From Anaerolineaceae bacterium UBA700 (GTDB taxonomy: Bacteria > Chloroflexota > Anaerolineae > Anaerolineales > Anaerolineaceae): a DNA stretch of 14,935 nt. The stretch is from positions 1 through 14,935 of the forward strand of contig DBMK01000216.1 of NCBI GenBank assembly GCA_002298885.1, written 5' to 3'. A model generated the notes under the pieces. It was given only the letters and a program-made list of their open reading frames with translations, was not told where the DNA came from and ran no database searches. Of this stretch, positions 1 to 6,957 are shown in pieces (the stretch's first letter is position 1; each line of letters opens with the position of its first letter). The position numbers were made by a program, and so were the translations under genes.

Positions 1-45
1 CTCTCCACTCTCTATTCTCTACTCTCGATTCTCTATTCTCGATTT
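1..45. repeat. Pyrimidine-rich degenerate tandem repeat
   Basis: The first 45 bases are almost only C and T on the plus strand. They are built from near-copies of TCTCTATTCTC with CTCGATT variants. The tract lies just past the stop codon of the oxidoreductase gene, which reads on the minus strand, so its transcript would be purine-rich here. It is cut by the window edge, so its full length and copy number are unknown. It has no fixed-length repeat and unique-spacer pattern. Confidence 0.5.
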
Positions 46-1728
46 TCAAATACTAATCTGCGTGGAGTAAATGCCGGTGGCACCCTCGGGGGCAGGGTCC
101 GTCGGCGTGGCGGTTTGCAGGGCGCCGGCGCCGTCGGTGGCGCGCACGCTCACCGTGTGCAAGCCGGAGGTCGGCTTCCAGTCGTAGCGCCACTGCACCC
201 AGGTGAGCGGGCTGACGGTGGGGGTGCGCAGCTCGGCTTCCACCCAGGGCGCCCCATCGATCTGCACCTCAACCTTGCTGATGCCGCGCGCCCCGGCCCA
301 GGCGATGCCGCCCAGCAGCATTTTACCGTTCAGGGCCAGCTCGTTCTTGTCGACATTGACCGTATCGATCACGGAGGTGGTCTGCGGGATGGCGGTTTCG
401 CTCCAGCCCCGGTCCACCCAGTAACCCGCTCCGGGCTGGTTGACCACTTCCATGTTGGCAATCCATTTCGGCTGCTTCATGCCGTAATGGTTGGGGATGT
501 AGATGCGCAGCGGGTAGCCGTGTTCGGGGGTTAGCGGCGCGCCGTTCATGGCGTATACCAGCAGGCAGCGTTCGTCCATAGCCTCCTGCAAGGGCACCGA
601 TTCGTAGAATCCATCCGCGGCGGTGATATTGATCGCTACTGCGCCGGGCTGCACGCCCGCATCGGCCAGCACGTCCTTAAACCGCACCCCGGTCCAGTAA
701 TTGGTGCTGATCAGGTCGCCGCCCACCGGGTTGGAAATGCATTCCATGGTCAACGCCTGGGTCACGGATGGGCGCGATCGGATGTCGTTCAAGGTCAAAT
801 TCAACGGCTTATCCACCATGCCCTTGAGCTTCAGAGACCACGACTTGCCGTCGACCTGGGGCGGGAAGTCATTAATGTCAATCCGGTAGAACTTATCCAC
901 CGGGGTAATCTCGGGGCGCGTCCCCGGGGCGGGATCGAACCGCTTTGCCAGCGCGTCCGCGGATGGAGAGGCTGCCGGCCCCGAAGTATATTGCGGCCCA
1001 TACGGCAGGTCAGGCACCGGGGTCGGCCCTGCGGAGCCGCCGGTGACCGGGATTGACGCCGGTGCGGCTGTGGCCGAGCGCAGGCGTATGATTCCGAGCG
1101 CCAGGACGACGAAACTGACTGCGCCTGCCCCGGCCAGGGCCAAAAAGGAACGGCGCGGAATAGCATTGGCTGTGGTTACCACGCTTACCCCGGCCGGCGC
1201 ATTGCCTTCGGCGGCTGCCGGAGCAGGCCTGGCGATGATGCCATCCACCTGGCGGGCAAGCTGCCAGCCCCAGCCGGCCAGCAGGATCAGCAGCCAGACG
1301 ACACCGATGAAGCGCGCCCCGAAGTCCTGGGGCAGGCTCAATTCGGCGAAGGCCATCCCGATCCACAAGACCAGGCCTCCCACCAACCCGGCCCTGATCA
1401 GCCACGCCGGCCGCCATCGGCCGATCCATACCAGCGCCAGGCCGAATACGGCGCCAGTAACGGCGACGATGATCAGGCCCAAAAGCTGCTCAGCCAGCTT
1501 GGCGGTGGTATCGGTTGGGCCCAGGTGCAGGGCGCCGATGATCGAGATCATATTGCGCAGGCCAAACTCGATCACCCCGCCGGGCAGGGCGCGTGTCAAC
1601 CAGTCGAACAAATCGAACGGCAAGAAAGGCAGCCCCAGCACGGCGTTCCCCAAATAGGAGACCGCCATGACGACCAGGCTGCTGATAAATCCAACCAAGG
1701 CCCCCAACCCTAATTCGTTGCGTTTCAT
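46..1728 (-). CDS. Membrane-anchored sulfite oxidase-type molybdopterin oxidoreductase
   Basis: The 560-aa product is a probable oxidoreductase of the sulfite oxidase / YedY-like molybdenum cofactor family. The N-terminal third is a membrane module with hydrophobic segments near residues 9-30, 82-103, 111-128, 139-157 and 196-214. A twin-arginine-like PRRSFLALAG sits at 191-200, just before the last segment. A Pro/Ala-rich linker leads to the molybdopterin domain (about 265-430). There, Cys330 in MECISNP is at the position of the Mo-ligating cysteine, and the NYWTG and GYPLRIYIPNHYG blocks are typical. The C-terminal part (about 440-555, with WAGARGISKVEVQIDG) resembles the Ig-like dimerisation domain. 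The catalytic part is probably extracytoplasmic. The ATG has GAGG four bases upstream. No heme-binding CxxCH motif is present, so electrons must go to an unknown partner. The gene appears monocistronic. The substrate (sulfite, sulfoxide or other) cannot be read from sequence. Confidence 0.88.
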   Translation of the reverse strand: MKRNELGLGALVGFISSLVVMAVSYLGNAVLGLPFLPFDLFDWLTRALPGGVIEFGLRNMISIIGALHLGPTDTTAKLAEQLLGLIIVAVTGAVFGLALVWIGRWRPAWLIRAGLVGGLVLWIGMAFAELSLPQDFGARFIGVVWLLILLAGWGWQLARQVDGIIARPAPAAAEGNAPAGVSVVTTANAIPRRSFLALAGAGAVSFVVLALGIIRLRSATAAPASIPVTGGSAGPTPVPDLPYGPQYTSGPAASPSADALAKRFDPAPGTRPEITPVDKFYRIDINDFPPQVDGKSWSLKLKGMVDKPLNLTLNDIRSRPSVTQALTMECISNPVGGDLISTNYWTGVRFKDVLADAGVQPGAVAINITAADGFYESVPLQEAMDERCLLVYAMNGAPLTPEHGYPLRIYIPNHYGMKQPKWIANMEVVNQPGAGYWVDRGWSETAIPQTTSVIDTVNVDKNELALNGKMLLGGIAWAGARGISKVEVQIDGAPWVEAELRTPTVSPLTWVQWRYDWKPTSGLHTVSVRATDGAGALQTATPTDPAPEGATGIYSTQISI

Positions 1729-1882
1729 AAATACCTCACAGACTGTTTTGATCGTACATGCTTAAATATACGCAATCAGATCAAAATAGGATCATTTATG
1801 ATTGTAAGCCTAATATATTAACTTTTTAATACGGGAAGGTTAAATGATTGTGAGGTAAATGGCGGGAACCGGCGTTGAAATC

Positions 1883-2710
1883 CTAAATTCTAGACAGCAG
1901 GCTGGAGCGGGCAAACGTGCGCACCCCGAAGCGGATCAGAATCGCGTCCACGACGAAAATTCCCAATCCCAGGAGCATGGAAACCCCGATACTCAGGTAC
2001 AGAACGCCGCTGATCTGCCCGGCTACCAGGCCCAGGATCAGCACAACCAGGCTCGCGCTCATCTGGTAGGCCTCCATGAAAGTCTTGGCGCGGATCGAGA
2101 TCAGGACGGTTACTGCCATGCCGAGTATGGCGATGGCCGGGGTAAGCCAGAGCATTAACGGCGCCCAGGTGATCGTTGGGAACCAGATGGACCCCATCAC
2201 AGGCCAGGCCGCGGCGTTAACTGCTATTCCGTAGAGCAGGAAGCTGGCCCAGCCCAACCCGATCGCCGGGACCACGCTGGCCAGCACCTTGCCCACAAAA
2301 AGCTCTGCGTCCGTCGCCGGCGAGTAGATCAGGGCTTCGAGCGTTTTGCGTTCCTTTTCGCCCACGAACGATTCGGCCCCGATGATCGTCGAAAGCATCA
2401 GGGGCATCATCAGCAGGAAAGGCGCCAGCATGTATCCGGTCGTCAGCACCACCCAGAACTGGTCGTCGTTCAGTCCCTTCAACTGCTCGCCCAGGAAGGG
2501 CATCACAAATTCTCTGATCTGAGCCGTGCTGATTTGGCCGGCGGCAGGCTGGCCCGAGGCCGCCATCATCCGGGGGATCAGGATGATCAACACCGGCAGC
2601 AGCACCATGAAAAACAGCGGGACGATTACCGCCGGAATCCAGGCCCCCTTGTTCTGAGCGACTTCCTTCAAATCCTTCGTCATGATGATGCGGATCGTGC
2701 GAGCGTTCAT
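1883..2710 (-). CDS. ABC-2 type transporter permease (export)
   Basis: The 275-aa membrane protein is the permease partner of the ATPase just upstream. About six hydrophobic segments are visible (near residues 26-47, 88-108, 141-163, 183-202, 218-237 and 240-260). A large polar loop follows the first, as in NatB/ABC-2 permeases. The family-typical cytoplasmic stretch GEKERKTLEALIYSP is present; it is thought to contact the ATPase. The open frame extends upstream, but the ATG at 2710 is chosen for two reasons. It overlaps the ATPase stop as ATGA, and GGGAGGG precedes it at 5 bases. The overlap implies translational coupling. The substrate is unknown; sodium, drug or lipid-like export are all possible for this family. 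No terminator is visible after the stop. Confidence 0.88.
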   Translation of the reverse strand: MNARTIRIIMTKDLKEVAQNKGAWIPAVIVPLFFMVLLPVLIILIPRMMAASGQPAAGQISTAQIREFVMPFLGEQLKGLNDDQFWVVLTTGYMLAPFLLMMPLMLSTIIGAESFVGEKERKTLEALIYSPATDAELFVGKVLASVVPAIGLGWASFLLYGIAVNAAAWPVMGSIWFPTITWAPLMLWLTPAIAILGMAVTVLISIRAKTFMEAYQMSASLVVLILGLVAGQISGVLYLSIGVSMLLGLGIFVVDAILIRFGVRTFARSSLLSRI

Positions 2711-3648
2711 GCCGGCCCTCCCTGGTTCTGTACGGCGAAGTAAATCTCTTCGAGGGTGTGCTTGCGCGGCATGGCCTGCAGGATGCGCCCTCCGGCCGCG
2801 GTTAGAGCCGAGATCAGGTCCGGCACGTGGCGGATATCGGCGACCTTTACGGCCATGGCGCACGGGCTCGTTTCTAATTTCAGGACAAAGGGCAAGCGCC
2901 GAATGTCTGCCAGCGCATCTGGTGCGAGCTCCTGGTCGAACTGGATCTCCACCCAGGCGCCCTGCCAGATAGTCCGGCTGAGTTCCTCCTGGGTGCCGAT
3001 TGCCAGCAGGCGCCCTTTGTTCAGCACGGCAACCCGGTCGCACAGGCGCTGGGCCTCGTCCAGGTTGTGCGTGCATAGGAATACAGTCCGCCCCTTCCGG
3101 TGGCTGATCTGCTCGATGACCTCGGTCACCTGGCGGGCGGCTTCTGGATCCAGCGCGGAGGTAGGTTCGTCCAGGAAGAGGATCTGGGGCTCGTGCAAGA
3201 ATGCCCGCGCCAGCGCCAGGCGCTGCTTCATGCCTTTGCTGTAACTGCCGGCCTTGTCCCCTGCCCGGTCCGCCAGGCCGAACTGCTCCAACACGCGGTC
3301 AGCCTGGCCCGCCAGGCGGTCCTCGGGAATGCCGTACAAACCGCCGAAAATCATCAGGTTATCTCGCCCGCTGAGGCGCTCGTATAGCGAAGGGGTTTCG
3401 GTGAGCACCCCGGTGCGGCGGCGGATTTCACATCCCTGCGTTCCCGCATCCAGCCCAAACACGCGTACCGAGCCGCTTTTGGGAGCCAGCACGCCGTTAA
3501 GGATGCGGATGCTGGTGGTCTTACCGGCGCCGTTCGGGCCCAACATGCCGAACACCTCGCCTTCTTCGACGGAATATGTCAGGCCATCCAGGGCAGTCAC
3601 CGCGCCAAATTGGTGGGTGAGATTCTCAACTTCCACGACTGTATTCAT
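2707..3648 (-). CDS. ABC transporter ATP-binding protein
   Basis: The 313-aa cytoplasmic ATPase would power the permease encoded next to it. Walker A GPNGAGKTT is at 37-45, the signature SKGMKQ near 137-142, Walker B ILFLDE at 156-161, a D-loop-like SALD follows, and the switch histidine is H194. All catalytic elements are intact. The C-terminal 90 residues form the accessory domain usual in ABC-2 drug or Na+ export ATPases (DrrA/NatA/CcmA style). A longer frame would start at 3717, but the ATG at 3648 has AAGGAAAAG upstream at suitable spacing and begins the conserved fold directly. The first gene of a two-gene operon, it is divergent from the ribokinase gene across a 208-bp gap. Confidence 0.92.
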   Translation of the reverse strand: MNTVVEVENLTHQFGAVTALDGLTYSVEEGEVFGMLGPNGAGKTTSIRILNGVLAPKSGSVRVFGLDAGTQGCEIRRRTGVLTETPSLYERLSGRDNLMIFGGLYGIPEDRLAGQADRVLEQFGLADRAGDKAGSYSKGMKQRLALARAFLHEPQILFLDEPTSALDPEAARQVTEVIEQISHRKGRTVFLCTHNLDEAQRLCDRVAVLNKGRLLAIGTQEELSRTIWQGAWVEIQFDQELAPDALADIRRLPFVLKLETSPCAMAVKVADIRHVPDLISALTAAGGRILQAMPRKHTLEEIYFAVQNQGGPA

Positions 3649-3856
3649 GACTTTTCCTTGATAGAATTGGAGCAGAAAAGCGGTTTTCTTGTTTGGCTGC
3701 TTACAAAGTAGGGGCACGGGGGTTTGATCAAAAATACAAGTATTAGCAGAATCCCCCCTTCCCCTACGTGTGGCCTGGATGCTCTAAAAAATCGGTTTTG
3801 GACAACCCCAACCCAAAAAACCTTGCCAATAACTATTGTACTCAATTGGTGGATTT
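3649..3856. promoter_or_regulatory. Divergent promoter region with G/C-block inverted repeat
   Basis: This 208-bp AT-richer gap lies between the divergent ATPase and ribokinase genes and must carry promoters for both. I find no convincing -35/-10 pair. The most distinct structure is an imperfect inverted repeat. Its left arm (3708-3722) reads GTAGGGG then GGGGG, and its right arm (3753-3767) reads CCCCC then CCCCTAC, with a loop of about 30 bases. It would lie in the leader or promoter of the ABC operon. An operator, or a decayed copy of a repeat element, are both possible. Confidence 0.3.
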
Positions 3857-4765
3857 ATGAAAGACTCAATCGTTGTCGTCGGCACGCTGAATATGGACCT
3901 GGTCGTCCAGGCGGAGCGCCACCCGCAGCCGGGGGAGACCCTGCTGGGCATTGCCTTCAATACCTACCCGGGCGGTAAAGGCGCCAACCAGGCCGTCGCG
4001 GCGGCGCGCCTGGGTGCCAGGGTGGACCTGATCGGCCGCGTGGGCCAGGATGGGTTTGGGGATGCTCTGCTTGCAGCCGCGGCCGCCGACCGGGTCGGCT
4101 GCCGGTTCATCCAGCGCGATGCCACCGCTCCAACCGGAGTCGCACTGATCACGCTCGATCGCGCCGGCGAGAATACGATCATCGTTGTGCCGGGGGCCAA
4201 CGGGCAGCTCAGCCCGGCCGATTTGAGCGCCGCCGAGGATGCCTTTTCGCAGGCCGGAATCCTGCTGCTGCAGCTCGAGCTGCCGCAGCCGGTTGTCGAG
4301 GCGGCGGTCGAGCTGGCCGGCTACCACGCCGTGCAGGTTATTCTCAACCCGTCGCCGGCCCGTCCCCTGGCGGATGACCTGCTGCGGCGAGTGGATACCC
4401 TGGTGCTCAATGCGGGAGAGCTGGCCGTGCTGGCGGGGACGCCGGAGGTGGATGAGGGAGTGAGGCGGCTGTTGCAGCGCGGGGTGCGCAGCCTGGTGGT
4501 GACGTTGGGGGAAAATGGCGCCCTGCTGGCGCAAGGCGAGCGCCGCCTGCGCCTGCCGGCGCACCCGGTGGAGGTAGTGGATACGGTCGCCGTCGGAGAT
4601 GCCTTCGTAGGCGCCTTTGCCACTGCTCTGAGCGAAGGATTGCCAGTGGAAGAAGCATGCCGCTGGGGCAACGCCGCCGGCGCGGTGGCTGTCACGCGCC
4701 GCGGCGCCCAGCCCTCCCTGCCAAACAGAGGTGAGCTCGAAAGACAGTTAGGCACTCGGATCTAA
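3857..4765 (+). CDS. rbsK: Ribokinase-type PfkB family sugar kinase
   Basis: The 302-aa protein is a PfkB-family kinase most like ribokinase, which phosphorylates ribose at O-5 using ATP in the cytoplasm. The N-terminal GTLNMDLVV (9-17) matches the family's substrate-binding strand. YPGGKGANQA (37-46) is PfkB signature 1. The C-terminal ATP-site motif is DTVAVGDAFVGAF from residue 242, with the catalytic base D248 kept. The tail PSLPNRGELE is typical of ribokinases. The usual GAGD or AAGD of the anion hole is AVGD here, a mild deviation. The ATG at 3857 is preferred over a TTG at 3836 because the fold starts there; the ribosome site (GGTGG) is weak. No ribose transporter or regulator is adjacent, so deoxyribose or another pentose remains possible. 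The symbol is by similarity. Confidence 0.85.
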   Translation: MKDSIVVVGTLNMDLVVQAERHPQPGETLLGIAFNTYPGGKGANQAVAAARLGARVDLIGRVGQDGFGDALLAAAAADRVGCRFIQRDATAPTGVALITLDRAGENTIIVVPGANGQLSPADLSAAEDAFSQAGILLLQLELPQPVVEAAVELAGYHAVQVILNPSPARPLADDLLRRVDTLVLNAGELAVLAGTPEVDEGVRRLLQRGVRSLVVTLGENGALLAQGERRLRLPAHPVEVVDTVAVGDAFVGAFATALSEGLPVEEACRWGNAAGAVAVTRRGAQPSLPNRGELERQLGTRI

Positions 4766-4773
4766 CCCTTCGG

Positions 4774-5030
4774 CCCCCTTCCCTGATTAACTTTAACAAA
4801 ATAACACCGTAAACTTCAGAGGTTTATCCGATTGAGACGCCTGGGGTTGAAAACCCCAGGCTAGCTAAAATCCAAGTCGGCCTTGGCCGACTTAAAGGTC
4901 GCGCGCCTTTTCAGCCCGCCGAGGCGGGCTTGGGTTTTCGTAGCCTGGTGGCTTTAGCCCCAGGCGGCGAAAGCATATACAAATGATTTGGTCATGGTAT
5001 TTATTTGTTAAAATTCATAAGGGAAGGGGG
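4774..5030. repeat. 257-bp foldback (MITE-like) inverted-repeat element
   Basis: The gap 4766-5171 is dominated by one large near-palindrome centred at about 4902. The ends are imperfect terminal inverted repeats: CCCCCTTCCCT plus an AT-rich tail with TTTAACAAA (4774-4804), mirrored by TTATTTGTTAAA to AGGGAAGGGGG (5001-5030). The inner parts also mirror each other across the centre. Within the arms sit shorter hairpins: 4839-4848/4852-4861 (10-bp perfect stem, GCCTGGGGTT), 4874-4882/4885-4893 (9 bp), 4913-4920/4923-4930 (8 bp) and 4943-4965 (bulged). There is no ORF inside and no clear target-site duplication. It starts 8 bases after the ribokinase stop. It lies between convergent genes, so it may act as a two-way terminator. 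The class (MITE-like versus REP-like) is inferred. Confidence 0.75.
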
Positions 5031-5048
5031 AGGAAGAGCTGATCATAA

Positions 5049-5144
5049 CTAGAATGCGCTGTGGGCGATGCTCGTATCCGCCATGTCATTCACCCGGCGG
5101 GTGATGTTGAACTGCTCGAACGCAGAGAAGGGCGGGATGATCAC
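5049..5144 (-). pseudogene. Possible 31-aa gene remnant downstream of the permease
   Basis: In the stretch between the foldback element and the permease stop, one minus-strand frame runs from a GTG at 5144 to a TAG at 5049. Its product contains PPFSAFEQFNITRRVNDMA, which has the composition of ordinary protein rather than of the Arg/Pro/Ala-rich shadow frames nearby. A TAG lies just upstream in the same frame, and no ribosome site is evident. It may be the tail of a deleted gene or chance. I do not recognise the family. Confidence 0.2.
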
Positions 5145-5171
5145 CAGCCCCTACGCGAGGGTACCGATTCT

Positions 5172-6026
5172 TTACAAATCGCGCCGCGAAAAAATGCGCA
5201 AGGTCAGCAGCAGGGCAAGCACGATGTAGATGGCGGCATAAACGATCATCAGGACGCTCGGCACGGAGATCGTGCCGAAGGGGGACATGCCCAGCACCCC
5301 GGAAAGTGGGCTCTCCATCTCGTAGGAGGCTCGCCGCCACAGCGATTCGCTGGGCAGGAAGAGGCTGGATACCACTCCAACGTAGACGGCGGTCTGGTTC
5401 TGGAGGAACGAGCCAAACTGTTCCACCCAGCCGCCGATGAAGGCCAGGCCGTATAACCCGAAGACCACCGCCCCGGTCGCCAGGGCCGAAAAGCGGCTGC
5501 TGCAGGCCAGGGCTACCGACATTACCAGCAGCGCTTCCATGTAGATCAGGCCGATGCCTGCCAGCAGGTTGGGCGCAGTGTATCCGGACTGCAGCCAGAC
5601 GCTCAGAACGACGCCGCCGCCCATCAAGAACATGTATAGCGCAAGCAGAATGGCGAACCCCAGCCATTTGCCCAGCACGATTTGAGCGCGCCGCACGGGC
5701 TTGGTGACGATGGATTGGACCGTGCCGGTTGAAATTTCGCCCGCCAGGGCGTCCGCTGAGAGCAGCGCCCCCATGGCGATCGATAGAAAAGTGATCGCAT
5801 ACAGTCCGGCCAGCACCAGAAAATTGACCCCTTCCTGCTGGATGACCGCCTGGCTTGGACTGACCGGCGAACCCTGAATGACCGTGTAGGCATGGGTGGT
5901 AATGATATTGAAACCGACGCTGTAGACCAGCAGGAATCCGATTCCTACCACCAACGCGGCCAGCACGATCCGGCGGCGCATTGCCTCGCGCAGGGTGAGG
6001 CGTACGATGATCAAGGTTGGGTTCAC
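5172..6026 (-). CDS. ABC-2 type transporter permease in sigma-factor operon
   Basis: The 284-aa integral membrane protein is the permease of the exporter in this operon. Hydrophobic segments lie near residues 20-39, 68-89, 121-143, 154-175, 181-200 and 258-277. The conserved stretch ALAGEISTGTVQSIVTKPVRRAQIVLGK (93-120) is typical of NosY-like / ABC-2 permeases. The start is a GTG at 6026, overlapping the TGA of the ATPase gene as GTGA, with GGAGGG six bases upstream. A longer open frame exists but runs through the ATPase gene and reads as non-protein. It is the last gene of the operon; the foldback element downstream may stop transcription. The transported substrate is not evident. Confidence 0.9.
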   Translation of the reverse strand: MNPTLIIVRLTLREAMRRRIVLAALVVGIGFLLVYSVGFNIITTHAYTVIQGSPVSPSQAVIQQEGVNFLVLAGLYAITFLSIAMGALLSADALAGEISTGTVQSIVTKPVRRAQIVLGKWLGFAILLALYMFLMGGGVVLSVWLQSGYTAPNLLAGIGLIYMEALLVMSVALACSSRFSALATGAVVFGLYGLAFIGGWVEQFGSFLQNQTAVYVGVVSSLFLPSESLWRRASYEMESPLSGVLGMSPFGTISVPSVLMIVYAAIYIVLALLLTLRIFSRRDL

Positions 6027-6955
6027 AGCACGCCCTCCGTACCGACGGTCTGGATGAAGAGGTCCTCCAGGGAGAGCCGCTGGGGGGTAATGGCGTACAC
6101 GGCCGCGCCCTGGGACACCAGGTAGCGCGTGATTTCGGGCAGCACGGCTTCGGAAGCCACCGCCAGGGCGACAGTACTGCCGTCGAGCTGGATGTCGCGC
6201 CCCCATTGGGACAGGCCGGCGGCTATCTGCGGGGTTAGCCCGCCGGCGCGGATGGTGACGCTGGACTGAGTCTCGTTAAGCTGCTTCAGCTCGGTCACGC
6301 GCACCACTTCGCCGTGCTTGATGAAGGCCACCCGGTCGCAGGTGACTTCGATTTCACTCAACAGGTGCGAATTGAGGAAGACGCAAGTGCCCTGCCGGCG
6401 CAGATCGTGGATGATATCCCGCACCAGGCGCCGCCCAACCGGGTCGAGCCCGGAGGTGGGTTCGTCCAGGAAGACCAACTCGGGGTGGTTGAGCAGAGCC
6501 TGGGCCAGGCCGATGCGCTGCAGCATGCCCTTGGAAAACGTGCGCAACTGCTTGGAGCGGAAGGCGCCCAGGCCGACTAGCTCAAAAAGCTCGTCGATGC
6601 GCGGGTTCAGGCTTGCCGGCTGCATGCCGTAGAGCTGGCCGTGCAGGCGCAGGAACTCTTCGGCGGTCAGCCAATCGTGGAAGTGAAAGTGTTCCGGCAG
6701 GAAGCCAATGCGGGCGCGCACGGCCCGGACGCGCTGTGCATCGTGCAGCGGAGCGCCGAGCAGCATGGCGCTGCCGCCGGTGGGTGTAATGAGGCTGAGC
6801 AGCATCTTGATCGAGGTAGTCTTCCCCGCCCCGTTCGGACCGAGAAAGCCGAAAACCTCACCCTGCTGGACTTGCAGGGTGAGGCCTTTCACGGCCACGT
6901 TATCGCCGAAGACTTTGCGCAGCTCCTGGGTTTCGATGGCGCACGGATCAGGCAT
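6023..6955 (-). CDS. ABC transporter ATP-binding protein in sigma-factor operon
   Basis: The 310-aa ATPase partners the overlapping permease. Walker A GPNGAGKTT is at 39-47, signature FSKGMLQR at 140-147, Walker B LVFLDE at 160-165 and switch histidine H197, all intact. The C-terminal region (about 215-310) is the accessory domain of NosF/CcmA-like exporter ATPases. The ATG at 6955 lies two bases after the anti-sigma stop codon. No clear ribosome site precedes it, so translation is probably coupled to the anti-sigma gene. Placement right behind a sigma/anti-sigma pair suggests the transporter is either the output of the stress response or part of signal perception. Confidence 0.92.
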   Translation of the reverse strand: MPDPCAIETQELRKVFGDNVAVKGLTLQVQQGEVFGFLGPNGAGKTTSIKMLLSLITPTGGSAMLLGAPLHDAQRVRAVRARIGFLPEHFHFHDWLTAEEFLRLHGQLYGMQPASLNPRIDELFELVGLGAFRSKQLRTFSKGMLQRIGLAQALLNHPELVFLDEPTSGLDPVGRRLVRDIIHDLRRQGTCVFLNSHLLSEIEVTCDRVAFIKHGEVVRVTELKQLNETQSSVTIRAGGLTPQIAAGLSQWGRDIQLDGSTVALAVASEAVLPEITRYLVSQGAAVYAITPQRLSLEDLFIQTVGTEGVL

Positions 6956-6957
6956 GG

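Noticed and set aside
1..45. CRISPR or microsatellite array at the left edge
   Set aside because: The units are short, degenerate and without spacers; only a low-complexity pyrimidine tract can be supported.
1043..1657. 204-codon plus-strand frame opposite the oxidoreductase
   Set aside because: Composition is Arg/Pro/Ala/Ser-rich and no motif is present. The opposite strand encodes the membrane module of a recognised enzyme.
1859..2158. 99-codon plus-strand frame with GAGG just before its ATG
   Set aside because: The protein is mostly Gln, His, Asp and Asn and lies antisense to the permease. The ribosome-like site is probably chance, as the same TGTGAGGTA occurs inverted at 1732-1740 before the oxidoreductase.
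3866..4564. 232-codon minus-strand frame opposite the ribokinase gene
   Set aside because: It is Gln/Arg/His-rich with no motif, and is complementary to a conserved kinase.
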